From Poindextera sp041691315 (GTDB lineage: Bacteria; Pseudomonadota; Alphaproteobacteria; Caulobacterales; Caulobacteraceae): a stretch of 64,000 nucleotides of DNA. Below the pieces are notes generated by a model. The model searched no databases, had not been told where the DNA came from, and saw nothing but the letters and a program-made list of their open reading frames with translations. The stretch is taken from contig JBEPUW010000006.1 in assembly GCA_041691315.1 (NCBI GenBank), forward strand, positions 1 through 64,000, written 5' to 3'. Every line of letters begins with the position of its first letter. Position 1 is the first letter of the stretch. Both the position numbers and the translations under genes were made by a program. Shown piece by piece: positions 24,888 to 35,016 of this stretch.

Positions 24888-25918
24888 GTCGGCTCGTCTC
24901 AGGCGAGGCCGAGGCTTTCGAGCCGCCCGATCGGGCGCTCCGGCCGCAGACCCTGGCCGAGTTCGTCGGCCAGGAGCAGACCAAGGCCAATCTGGCCATC
25001 TTCATCGAGGCGGCGCGCGGGCGCGGCGAGGCGCTGGACCACGTGCTGCTGTTCGGGCCGCCGGGGCTCGGCAAGACCACCCTGGCCCAGATCATCGCCC
25101 GCGAACTGGGGGTGAATTTTCGCGCCACTTCCGGCCCGGTGCTGGCCAAGGCCGGCGACCTGGCCGCCATCCTGACCAATCTGGAGCCGAACGACGTCCT
25201 TTTCATCGACGAGGTGCATCGCCTCGCCGCCAACGTGGAGGAAATCCTCTATCCGGCCATGGAGGACCATGTGCTGGACCTGGTCATCGGCGAAGGGCCA
25301 TCGGCGCGCTCGGTGCGCATCGATCTTTCGCCCTTTACCCTGGTCGCGGCCACCACGCGGGCCGGCCTGCTGGCGACGCCGCTGCGCGACCGCTTCGGCA
25401 TCCCGCTCAGGCTGGAATTCTATACCCCCGAAGAGCTGAAGCGCGTCCTGACCCAGGCGGCGCGCAAGCTGGGCGTGGCGCTCACCGAGGATGGGGCCGC
25501 CGAAATCGCCGCCCGGGCGCGGGGCACGCCCCGGGTGGCGGGCAGGCTGCTCCGCCGCGTGCGCGACTTCGCCGGCGCCGAAGGGGCGGCCAAGATCGAC
25601 CGCGCCTGCGCCGCCCGGGCGCTGGCGAGGCTGGAGGTGGACGAAGCGGGGCTGGACAGCCTCGACCGGCGCTATCTGAACGCCCTGATCGAGAACTATG
25701 GCGGCGGCCCGGCCGGGGTCGAGACCCTGGCCTACGCCATCGCCGAGGCGCGCGACGCGGTCGAGGACGTCGTCGAGCCCTTTCTCCTGCAACAGGGCTT
25801 CATCCAGCGCACCCCGCGCGGCCGCATGGCCTGCGGCAAGGCCTATCTGCACCTCGGCCTGACCGCTCCCGCCCGCGCCGCCGCCATCCAGCCCGGCCTG
25901 TTCGAGGACGAACCGTGA
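24884..25918 (+). CDS. ruvB: Holliday junction branch-migration ATPase RuvB
   Basis: A hexameric AAA+ motor. In 344 residues it shows Walker A LFGPPGLGKTTLA near residue 59, Walker B NDVLFIDEVHRL near 106, sensor 1 (LVAATTRAGLL), the arginine finger region TPLRDRFGIPLRLEFY and the winged-helix C-terminus IQRTPRGRMACGKAYLHL. It is the last gene of ruvCAB; a GTCAT composite repeat separates it from ybgC. Confidence 0.97.
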   Translation: MSRLVSGEAEAFEPPDRALRPQTLAEFVGQEQTKANLAIFIEAARGRGEALDHVLLFGPPGLGKTTLAQIIARELGVNFRATSGPVLAKAGDLAAILTNLEPNDVLFIDEVHRLAANVEEILYPAMEDHVLDLVIGEGPSARSVRIDLSPFTLVAATTRAGLLATPLRDRFGIPLRLEFYTPEELKRVLTQAARKLGVALTEDGAAEIAARARGTPRVAGRLLRRVRDFAGAEGAAKIDRACAARALARLEVDEAGLDSLDRRYLNALIENYGGGPAGVETLAYAIAEARDAVEDVVEPFLLQQGFIQRTPRGRMACGKAYLHLGLTAPARAAAIQPGLFEDEP

Positions 25919-25947
25919 TGAGGGACCGCGCGCCGCTCCTCTCAATC

Positions 25948-26039
25948 GTCATCGCCCGACTTGTTCGGGCGACCCATGGACACGGCGCTTTCCGGAGAGG
26001 ATCGTGTTCATGGGTGGCCCGGATAAACCGGGCCATGAC
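25948..26039. repeat. GTCAT composite repeat, two A modules
   Basis: Two inverted A modules between ruvB and ybgC. The left copy has the stem CGCCCG-acttgtt-CGGGCG, where other copies have GG/CC at the outer pairs. The right copy has CCCGG-tttat-CCGGG on its own strand. Outer GTCAT and ATGAC ends form the terminal inverted repeat. The changes preserve pairing. Confidence 0.85.
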
Positions 26040-26057
26040 GGGTGGGGTTGCGGCCGC

Positions 26058-26513
26058 ATGACCGCTCACCTCCCCACCGCCGGCGTCTTCGAGGGGCGGG
26101 AGCACGTGTTGCCGGTGCGGGTCTATTACGAGGACACCGATCTGACCGGCGTGGTCTATCACGCCAACTATGTGCGCTATTTCGAGCGCGGCCGGTCGGA
26201 TTTCCTCAGGCTGGCCGGGGTCAGCCACGCCAGCCTGCTCGAGCTGGACGACCCGGCGGCCTTCGCGGTGACCAGGATCTCCATCGAGTTTCGCTCAGCC
26301 GCGCGCATCGACGATGCGTTGGAGGTGCGCACCCTGTTCGAGAGCACGCGCGGGGTCAGGCTCAACATTGCCCAGCGCATCCTGCGCGACGACGCCCTGG
26401 TCGCCACCGCGGCGGTCGAGGTGGTCTGCATCGATGGCAAAGGCCGTGCGCGCCGGCCGCCGAGGCAAGTGATCGACGCGGTCAGGCCCTGGTTTTCGGC
26501 CCCCGCGCCATAG
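26058..26513 (+). CDS. ybgC: Tol-Pal-associated acyl-CoA thioesterase
   Basis: A hotdog-fold thioesterase of 151 residues that opens the tol-pal cluster. The 4-hydroxybenzoyl-CoA thioesterase-type active site is in RVYYEDTDLTGVVYHANYVRYFERGRSDFLR (Asp in YEDTD). The start at 26058 (MTAHLPTAG) lies just past the GTCAT repeat; a longer frame would translate the repeat. YbgC is thought to act on lipid-linked acyl-CoA or acyl-ACP near the envelope machine. Confidence 0.93.
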   Translation: MTAHLPTAGVFEGREHVLPVRVYYEDTDLTGVVYHANYVRYFERGRSDFLRLAGVSHASLLELDDPAAFAVTRISIEFRSAARIDDALEVRTLFESTRGVRLNIAQRILRDDALVATAAVEVVCIDGKGRARRPPRQVIDAVRPWFSAPAP

Positions 26514-26574
26514 TTTCACCACCCTGGCTCGCCTACTGAGCGAGCCTCTAGAATCGGAGCCCGAGACCCCTCGC

Positions 26575-27279
26575 ATGGACGCCCACAGCGCGCTCACCCC
26601 CGAGAGTTTTTCCATCCTCGCCACCTTCCTGCGCGCCGACTGGGTCGTAAAGCTGGTGCTGGTCGGCCTGCTGCTCGCCTCGCTCTGGTCGTGGACGGTG
26701 ATCATCGACAAGCTGGTGCGCTTCACGGCGCTGAACCGCGAGGCCGACGCCTTCGAGCGCGAGGTCGCGTCCGGCCGGCCGCTGGAAGAGGTCGCGGCCG
26801 AAGCCGGCGCCGATCCCCGCCACGCCCTGCCGCGCATGCTGCAGGCGGCGCTGCGCGACTGGCGCGAGGACAAGGGCAAGGGCGGCGATACGGCCACGGC
26901 GCTGCTGTTGCAGCGCATCGACCGGGCGCTGGACTCGATCATCGCCCGCGAAAGCGCGCGGGTGGAGGATGGGCTGGGCTCGCTGGCCATCGTCGCCACC
27001 TCATCTCCCTTTATAGGCCTGTTCGGTACGGTCTGGGGCATCATGCATGCCTTCCAGGCGATCGCGGTGGAGAAGAACACCAACCTGGCGGTGGTCGCGC
27101 CGTCGATCGCCGAGGCTCTGTTCGCCACCGCCGTCGGCCTGGCCGCCGCCATCCCGGCCTATATCGCCTACAACAAGTTCTCCACCGACGCCGGCAAGTT
27201 CACCAGCCGGCTGGAGGGCTTCGCCGACGAGCTGTCGGCGGCGGTGTCGCGGCGGCTGGCCGAGCGGATCAAAGGCTAG
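26575..27279 (+). CDS. tolQ: Tol-Pal system motor protein TolQ
   Basis: Inner-membrane proton-channel subunit of the Tol-Pal machine that constricts the outer membrane at division. The 234-residue protein has three membrane helices: residues about 24-46 (VVKLVLVGLLLASLWSWTVII), about 138-160 with ATSSPFIGLFGTVWGIMHAFQAI, and about 170-192 with the conserved AEALFATAVGLAAAIPAYIAYN. It is homologous to ExbB and MotA. Its stop codon lies in the repeat that separates it from tolR. Confidence 0.96.
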   Translation: MDAHSALTPESFSILATFLRADWVVKLVLVGLLLASLWSWTVIIDKLVRFTALNREADAFEREVASGRPLEEVAAEAGADPRHALPRMLQAALRDWREDKGKGGDTATALLLQRIDRALDSIIARESARVEDGLGSLAIVATSSPFIGLFGTVWGIMHAFQAIAVEKNTNLAVVAPSIAEALFATAVGLAAAIPAYIAYNKFSTDAGKFTSRLEGFADELSAAVSRRLAERIKG

Positions 27280-27392
27280 AGCATGTCAGGCGAAAGTGTT
27301 GGCGGCTTCGCCGCCCGGACATGCTCTAACCCTAAGAGTGTAGACCCTTTTTGTCCGGTTCAGATGGTTCCATCTGAACCGGAAAGGGTCTA
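27278..27392. repeat. Double-hairpin element inside the tol operon
   Basis: The whole gap between tolQ and tolR consists of two palindromes. The first (27278-27327) has ends AGAGCATGTC and GACATGCTCT with an inner GGCGGC-TTC-GCCGCC hairpin, and contains the tolQ stop. The second (27341-27392) has an outer TAGACCC/GGGTCTA stem and a long inner stem CCGGTTCAGATGG/CCATCTGAACCGG with a 2-base loop. It ends eight bases before the tolR ATG, leaving no clear Shine-Dalgarno. A related element in reverse order lies at 35022-35134. Confidence 0.85.
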
Positions 27393-27399
27393 GGCGGCC

Positions 27400-27909
<510 letters not shown>

Positions 27910-27910
27910 G

Positions 27911-28774
27911 GTGGCCCGCGCGAGGTCAGATCGCTATCCGGCGATGGCCGGATCGGCGGCCCTGCACGCGATCATCCTGATCAGCGGCCTGGTCGCCTGG
28001 CCGTGGCTGACCAAGCCGCTGCACATGGGCGACGTGGTGCCGGTGACCCTGATCACCTCGAACGAAGCGCCCGCGCCAAAGCCGGCGGTGCAGGCGCCGC
28101 AACCCGCCCCGGCGGCGACCGAGGCGCCGGTCCCGCAGGCCACGCCGCAGGTCGCCGCGCCGGAAGAGGCCCCGACACCGACGCCGCCCGTACCCAAGCC
28201 CGCCCCGCAGCCGGTCCCCAAGCCGCACCAGGCCCAGCCCGCCAAGGCTGTGCCGCAGCCGGCCCCGACCCCCACCCCGCACAAGGCGACGCCCGCCAAG
28301 CCGGCGCCGGCCAAGCCCGCGCCGGAGATGGACATGGCCGCGCTGTCGGCCGAGCTGGCGAAACAGGCCAAGGCCGCCGGGCCGCGCCAATCCTCCGCCG
28401 CGCGAGGACCGAGCCGGCCTGAGCAGGCGGTGGTGGCGCGGATGTCGTCAGGGGCGTCGGACGCGGTCTCAACCGCGGCGCTCGCTTCGTTGCAAGGCGA
28501 ACTTGAGCGGATTTGGAATCCGATCTGCAGCAACGCCGCCGCGTCCGACGTGACGATCAAGGTGTCCTTCAAAATTGGGTCGTCCGGGATTCTGATCGGC
28601 ACGCCGCAATCGTCGCTGGCCGGGACCGCCGATACGGCGCTGCAGGTCGCCTCCGAGCGCGCCGTGCGCTCTGTCAATCAGCACGGCCCCTTCTCCGATC
28701 CGGCTTTTCGGGTGCTTTACGGCCAAAATATCACCGTGAACTTCAGTCAGAAGAAAGTCTGTTCAAACCGATGA
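27911..28774 (+). CDS. tolA: Energy-transducing protein TolA
   Basis: Links the TolQR motor to TolB/Pal across the periplasm. The 287 residues comprise an N-terminal membrane helix (ALHAIILISGLVAWPWL), a long Pro/Ala/Lys-rich stretch (residues about 55-155) in place of the helical rod of E. coli TolA, and a C-terminal TonB/TolA-like domain (residues about 185-285) with LERIWNPICSNAAA and FRVLYGQNITVNF. The start is GTG one base after the tolR stop. The stop overlaps the tolB start (ATGA). Confidence 0.9.
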   Translation: MARARSDRYPAMAGSAALHAIILISGLVAWPWLTKPLHMGDVVPVTLITSNEAPAPKPAVQAPQPAPAATEAPVPQATPQVAAPEEAPTPTPPVPKPAPQPVPKPHQAQPAKAVPQPAPTPTPHKATPAKPAPAKPAPEMDMAALSAELAKQAKAAGPRQSSAARGPSRPEQAVVARMSSGASDAVSTAALASLQGELERIWNPICSNAAASDVTIKVSFKIGSSGILIGTPQSSLAGTADTALQVASERAVRSVNQHGPFSDPAFRVLYGQNITVNFSQKKVCSNR

Positions 28775-30084
28775 GGCCCGCGATGCCCAAGCTAAAGCGT
28801 CTCGCCTTCGCCGTGGTCTGTCTGACCGCGTTCACAGGCCTGGCCACGCCGGCGGCCCGCGCCGACATCACCGTCGACGTCAATCAGGGCGTCCTGCAGC
28901 CGATGCCGATCGCCATTCCCGACTTCGGCGGCGCGCAAGGCGCCGAGATCGCCAAGGTGGTGGAGAACGACCTGGAAGGCTCGGGCCTGTTCCGGCCGCT
29001 GGATCCCTCGACCTTCCAGGAGAAGGCGCCGAGCGTGAGCGTCCAGCCGCAGTTCGCGGCCTGGAAGCAGATCAACGCCCAGGCCCTGCTCGATGGCCAG
29101 ACCACGGTCGATTCCGACGGCCGCCTGAAGGTCGACTTCCGCCTGTGGGACGTCTTCGCGCAAAGCTCGCTGATCGGCTTCCAATACTCATCGACGCCTG
29201 ACAATTGGCGCCGGCTCGCCCACAAAATTTCCGACGCGGTCTATGAGCGGCTGACCGGCGAGAAGGGCTATTTCGACACGCGCGTGGTCTTCGTCGCCGA
29301 GAGCGGCCCGAAGATCAAGCGTGTGCGGCGCCTGGCGATCATGGATCAGGACGGCGCCAATCCCAGCTACATGACCGACGGCGCCTACCAGGTGTTCACG
29401 CCGCGCTTTTCGACCAACGACCAGGAAATCACCTTCATGGCGCTGCGCGATACCGGCGCCTCGATCTATCTGTTCAACATCGAGACCGGCCGGCAGGAAA
29501 CCCTCGGCCATTTCACCGGCATGGTGTTCGCGCCGCGCTTTTCGCCCGACGGGACCAAGGTGGCGCTGTCGGTAGAGAAGGGCGGCAATACCGACATCTA
29601 TGTGATGGACCTGCGCAGCCGCGAGACGCGGCGGCTGACCACCGACCCGGGCATCGACACCTCGCCAAGCTTCTCGCCCGACGGGTCGCAGATCGTCTTC
29701 AACTCCGACCGCGGCGGCGGCCCGCAGGTCTATGTGATGGGGACGGACGGCTCCGGCCAGCACCGCATCTCCTTTGGCGACGGACGCTATACGACGCCGG
29801 TCTGGTCGCCGCACGGCGACCTGATCGCCTTCACCAAGCAGACCGGCGGGACCTTCCATATCGGGGTCATGCGCGCCGACGGCTCGAGCGAACACATTCT
29901 GACCACCAGCTTTCTCGATGAGGGTCCCACCTGGGCCCCGAACGGCCGGGTGATCATGTTCAGCCGTGAAACGGCCGGCGGCGGGGCGCGTTTGTGGACG
30001 GTGGACGTCACCGGTCGGGTCAGCCGCGCCGCCGCCTTCCCGGGCGGAGCGTCGGATCCGGCTTGGTCGCCGTTGCTGCCTTGA
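28771..30084 (+). CDS. tolB: Tol-Pal system periplasmic protein TolB
   Basis: A 437-residue secreted protein. The signal peptide ends around PAARA before DITVDVNQG. It is followed by the N-terminal D1 domain (IAIPDFGG) and six WD40-like beta-propeller blades with repeated texts such as PRFSPDGTKVALS, PSFSPDGSQIVF and PTWAPNGRVIMFS. TolB binds Pal and TolA. The ATG at 28771 overlaps the tolA stop; an internal ATG at 28783 is an alternative. Confidence 0.95.
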   Translation: MRPAMPKLKRLAFAVVCLTAFTGLATPAARADITVDVNQGVLQPMPIAIPDFGGAQGAEIAKVVENDLEGSGLFRPLDPSTFQEKAPSVSVQPQFAAWKQINAQALLDGQTTVDSDGRLKVDFRLWDVFAQSSLIGFQYSSTPDNWRRLAHKISDAVYERLTGEKGYFDTRVVFVAESGPKIKRVRRLAIMDQDGANPSYMTDGAYQVFTPRFSTNDQEITFMALRDTGASIYLFNIETGRQETLGHFTGMVFAPRFSPDGTKVALSVEKGGNTDIYVMDLRSRETRRLTTDPGIDTSPSFSPDGSQIVFNSDRGGGPQVYVMGTDGSGQHRISFGDGRYTTPVWSPHGDLIAFTKQTGGTFHIGVMRADGSSEHILTTSFLDEGPTWAPNGRVIMFSRETAGGGARLWTVDVTGRVSRAAAFPGGASDPAWSPLLP

Positions 30085-30187
30085 TCAAATCCTGTTCGGG
30101 CGGCCGTCAAGGTTTGTCAGGACATCACCGGCGAAGGGCGCCAATATCCGCCGCAACGCCCAAGTCTCTACGGCAAGGAGAAGCCAA

Positions 30188-30751
30188 ATGAGCATTACGA
30201 TCAGAACCAGCCTGAAGCTGGTCGCGATTGCGGGACTGACCTTCAGCATCGCCGCGTGCGCGACGCCGAAGCCGCCGCCCCCGGCTCCCACCTCGATCGC
30301 CGAGCCGACCGCGCCGCCGCCGCCGGAATACACCCCGCCGGCCGAGCAAGGTCCGGTGTCGGAGTCGCCGTCCGCCGCCCTTCCCGGCTCGATGCAGGAC
30401 TTTGTGATCAGCGCCGGCGATCGGGTCTTCTTCGATACCGACGCCTATACGATCCGGCCCGATGCGGCCGACATCCTGTCCAAACAGGCCGACTGGCTGG
30501 CCCGCTATCCGAGCGTTCGGGTACGCGTCGAAGGCAATGCCGACGAGCGCGGCACACGTGAATACAACTTCGCCCTTGGCGCCCGGCGTTCCAACTCCGT
30601 GCGTGACTTCCTGGTCGCCCACGGCGTCGATGGTGGCCGCATCACCACCGTCTCCTATGGCAAGGAGCGGCCCATCGATCCGGGCGACGACGAAAGCGCC
30701 TGGGCGAAGAACCGCAATGGTCACACGCAGATCACCGACGGCGCCCGCTAA
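30188..30751 (+). CDS. pal: Peptidoglycan-associated lipoprotein Pal
   Basis: An outer-membrane lipoprotein that grips peptidoglycan. The signal ends in a lipobox (SIAACATP, Cys about residue 23), followed by a Pro-rich linker (residues 24-60) and an OmpA-like domain with VFFDTDAYTIRPDA, VEGNADERGTREYNFALGARRSNSV and the peptidoglycan-binding Asp/Arg pair. At 187 residues it has typical length. It is expressed after tolB, with 103 bases between. Confidence 0.96.
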   Translation: MSITIRTSLKLVAIAGLTFSIAACATPKPPPPAPTSIAEPTAPPPPEYTPPAEQGPVSESPSAALPGSMQDFVISAGDRVFFDTDAYTIRPDAADILSKQADWLARYPSVRVRVEGNADERGTREYNFALGARRSNSVRDFLVAHGVDGGRITTVSYGKERPIDPGDDESAWAKNRNGHTQITDGAR

Positions 30752-30793
30752 GCGACCAGCGTAACCCTCCGGTCCCTTGTCAGGCATCGCCGC

Positions 30794-31663
30794 ATGAAGC
30801 TTCGTCACGCCCTGGTCCTTTTGCTGTCGACGACGGCGCTGATGACCGCCTCCGCCCGGGCCTTTGCTCAGGCGGAGGCGGGCGACGCCGTGCCGCGGGA
30901 GCCGCCAACCGCGCGCCTCGATCGGCTGGAAAAGCAGCTGCACGAGGTGCGCGAGATCGTGCTGCAGGCCCGCTCCACCGGCCAGCCGGTGGAGATCAAG
31001 GAGGCCGGCCCGGATCCGCAGGTAACGGCGCTCTCGGCCAAGTTCGACGACATGGACCAGACCCTGCGCAGCGTGAACGGCCAGATCGAGACCCTCACCC
31101 ACGACATTGCCGAGGCGCACAGGTCGACCGACGACGCCAAGGCGCAGACCGCGGCCCTGGCCGCGCGCGTGGACGCGCTTGAGAAGCAGGTCGCCAATTT
31201 AGCCGCCGCGCCGCCGCCGCCCGCGGCCCAGGCCGAACAGGCCCCGCCCGAGGCCTCGCCGCCGCCCGGCGGCGGTGACCCGAAGGCGGCCTATGCCAAC
31301 GCGCGCAAACTGATGATGGACGGCGACTATCCCGCCGCGTCCGCCGCCTATCAGGACTATCTCGACCACTATCCGAAGGACGCCAGCGCGCCGGAGGCCC
31401 GCTACTGGCTGGGCGAGACCAAGTTCGCGCAGGGCGACTACGCCGGCGCGGCCGTGGGCTACATCGCCGCCATCCGCGGCTGGCCGCAGACCGCCTGGGG
31501 CGCCGACGCCGACGTCAAGCTGGCGCTGGCGCTGATGGAGCTGAACAAACCCACCCAGGCCTGTCAGGCGCTCGGCGAATTCGATCGCCACTACGCCAAG
31601 GCCAGCGCCCCGGAAAAAGCCCGCGCCGCCGGCGCCCGGATCAAGGCCAAGTGCGCGGGCTGA
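30794..31663 (+). CDS. cpoB: Tol-Pal system coordinator CpoB/YbgF
   Basis: A periplasmic protein of 289 residues: signal peptide ending near ARAFA, N-terminal coiled coils (LDRLEKQLHEVREIVLQAR and further heptads to residue about 140), a Pro/Ala linker, then a C-terminal TPR domain starting AYANARKLMMDGDYPAASAAYQDYLDHYP. CpoB coordinates peptidoglycan synthesis with outer-membrane constriction. It closes the tol-pal cluster. Confidence 0.94.
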   Translation: MKLRHALVLLLSTTALMTASARAFAQAEAGDAVPREPPTARLDRLEKQLHEVREIVLQARSTGQPVEIKEAGPDPQVTALSAKFDDMDQTLRSVNGQIETLTHDIAEAHRSTDDAKAQTAALAARVDALEKQVANLAAAPPPPAAQAEQAPPEASPPPGGGDPKAAYANARKLMMDGDYPAASAAYQDYLDHYPKDASAPEARYWLGETKFAQGDYAGAAVGYIAAIRGWPQTAWGADADVKLALALMELNKPTQACQALGEFDRHYAKASAPEKARAAGARIKAKCAG

Positions 31664-31688
31664 GGCGCGGGGCGTGCAATATTAGTCC

Positions 31689-31789
31689 GTCATCCCCCGC
31701 TGGAGCCGCAAAGCGGCGGAATGCGGGGGACCCATGAACACTGATCCTAGACGGTGTTCATGGGTGGCCCGAACAAGTCGGGCCATGAC
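31689..31789. repeat. GTCAT composite repeat, modules B and A
   Basis: Left module B (CCCCCGC...GCGGGGG with a gccgc-aaa-gcggc cap) and right inverted module A (CCCGA-acttg type stem). The last bases, ATGACGG, include the ATG used here as the tilS start, so the repeat reaches into the coding sequence. Confidence 0.85.
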
Positions 31790-33041
31790 GGTAGCGGCTG
31801 GAACGGACCCCTTCGGGATATCGACCATTCTCGACCGACGGCTGGACAAGGACCTGAGTCAGTCTGTCGCCGTGGCGTTTTCCGGGGGCGGAGACTCGCT
31901 CGGCGCCTTGATTGCCACCAAAGCCTGGGCGGACGCATGCGGCCGTCCGGTGATCGCGCTGCACGTCGACCATGGGCTGCAGGCGGCCAGCCCTGCCTGG
32001 CAGGCCTTCGCGGCCGACGCCGCACTAAGGCTCGGCGTCGGGTTTCGCGCCCTGACCTGGATCGGCGACAAGCCGGCGCACGGCCTGGCCGCCGCCGCGC
32101 GTCGGGCCCGGCACGCGCTGATCGCCGAGGCGGCCCGGGAGGCCGGCGCGACCAACGTGGTTTTCGGCCACACCGCCGACGACATCGCCGAGAGCGCGCT
32201 GATGCGGGCGGAAGGCTCCCGCCTGGGGCTGCCGCGCGAATGGCGGCCATCGCCGGTCTGGCCGGAAGGGCGGGGCGTCTTCATCCTGCGGCCGCTGCTG
32301 GGCGTCCGGCGGACGGCGATCCGCGCCGCCTTGCGGGCGCTGGAATGGGACTGGATCGACGACCCGGCCAACGCGGATCCGCGCCAGCCCCGCGCCCGGG
32401 CGCGCCGCCAGCTTGCAGAGGCGGCGGGCGGCTCCGTGCCGCTCGATGACCAGGCCTCGATGGCCTTCCAGGGCCGGTTCGACGACTGGGGGACGATCCG
32501 CCTCGACCGCGAGCGTCTGCTCCAGGCGCCAGACACATCTGGCCGGCGTGTGCTGGCCGCTGCCCTGCTGTGTGTCGGCGGCGGCGAGCGGCCGCCTCGG
32601 AGCGAGCGGGTCGCGGCGCTGTTCGCCCGCCTGGCCGGCCCGGAGGACTTCACCGCCACCCTCGCAGGCGCGAGGCTGGTCGCCGGCCCTGAGATCCTGA
32701 TCACACGAAACAGCGGCGAAATGGCGCGCGGCGGGCTGGCCCCGGTGGCGCTCGAGCCCGGCCGCGCCACGGTCTGGGATGGGCGGTTTGAGTTGCGCAG
32801 TCCTCGGCCGGGCCTGAGCGTGGTCGCGCTGAGGGGGGCTCAGGCGCGGCTGGATGCCGATACGCGCCACCGCCTGAGGGCCGCGCCGGCGGCCGCTCGG
32901 CCAGGCTTGCCCCTGGTGGTCGAGGGCGGCGGGCGCCTGGCTTGCCCGCTATTCGCCAATGACGGGATCGCTGTGCATTCCCTGGTCGCGGCACGCTTTT
33001 CGGCGGCCTGTGGCGCCGTTTCGAAAGAACCTCGGGCGTAA
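31785..33041 (+). CDS. tilS: tRNA(Ile)-lysidine synthase
   Basis: Converts C34 of the minor isoleucine tRNA to lysidine. The PP-loop reads AVAFSGGGDSLGAL near residue 31, and HVDHGLQ and VVFGHTADDIAESALMR follow as in TilS. The C-terminal TilS domain is short and divergent, total 418 residues. The start is ambiguous: the ATG at 31785 belongs to the right end of a GTCAT repeat; the next conserved text begins about 20 codons in. A still longer frame from 31734 would translate the repeat. It lies between cpoB and ftsH, as in other alphaproteobacteria. Confidence 0.9.
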   Translation: MTVAAGTDPFGISTILDRRLDKDLSQSVAVAFSGGGDSLGALIATKAWADACGRPVIALHVDHGLQAASPAWQAFAADAALRLGVGFRALTWIGDKPAHGLAAAARRARHALIAEAAREAGATNVVFGHTADDIAESALMRAEGSRLGLPREWRPSPVWPEGRGVFILRPLLGVRRTAIRAALRALEWDWIDDPANADPRQPRARARRQLAEAAGGSVPLDDQASMAFQGRFDDWGTIRLDRERLLQAPDTSGRRVLAAALLCVGGGERPPRSERVAALFARLAGPEDFTATLAGARLVAGPEILITRNSGEMARGGLAPVALEPGRATVWDGRFELRSPRPGLSVVALRGAQARLDADTRHRLRAAPAAARPGLPLVVEGGGRLACPLFANDGIAVHSLVAARFSAACGAVSKEPRA

Positions 33042-33129
33042 GACTTGCACGCGACGAATCGCGCGCGTGGCGAAACGCTTCGCGGCGCCTTATCTTGAGG
33101 CCTGACGGCTCTTCAACGAGGTCGACGGA

Positions 33130-35012
<1,883 letters not shown>

Positions 35013-35016
<4 letters not shown>

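Noticed and set aside
26004..26057. Longer N-terminus for ybgC
   Set aside because: The extra codons are a translation of a GTCAT repeat (MFMGGPDKPGHDG...), which recurs as noise in other repeat copies.
28053..28472. Minus-strand Arg/Ala/Pro-rich frame opposite tolA
   Set aside because: Produced by the codon pattern of the Pro/Ala-rich TolA linker; no start signal.
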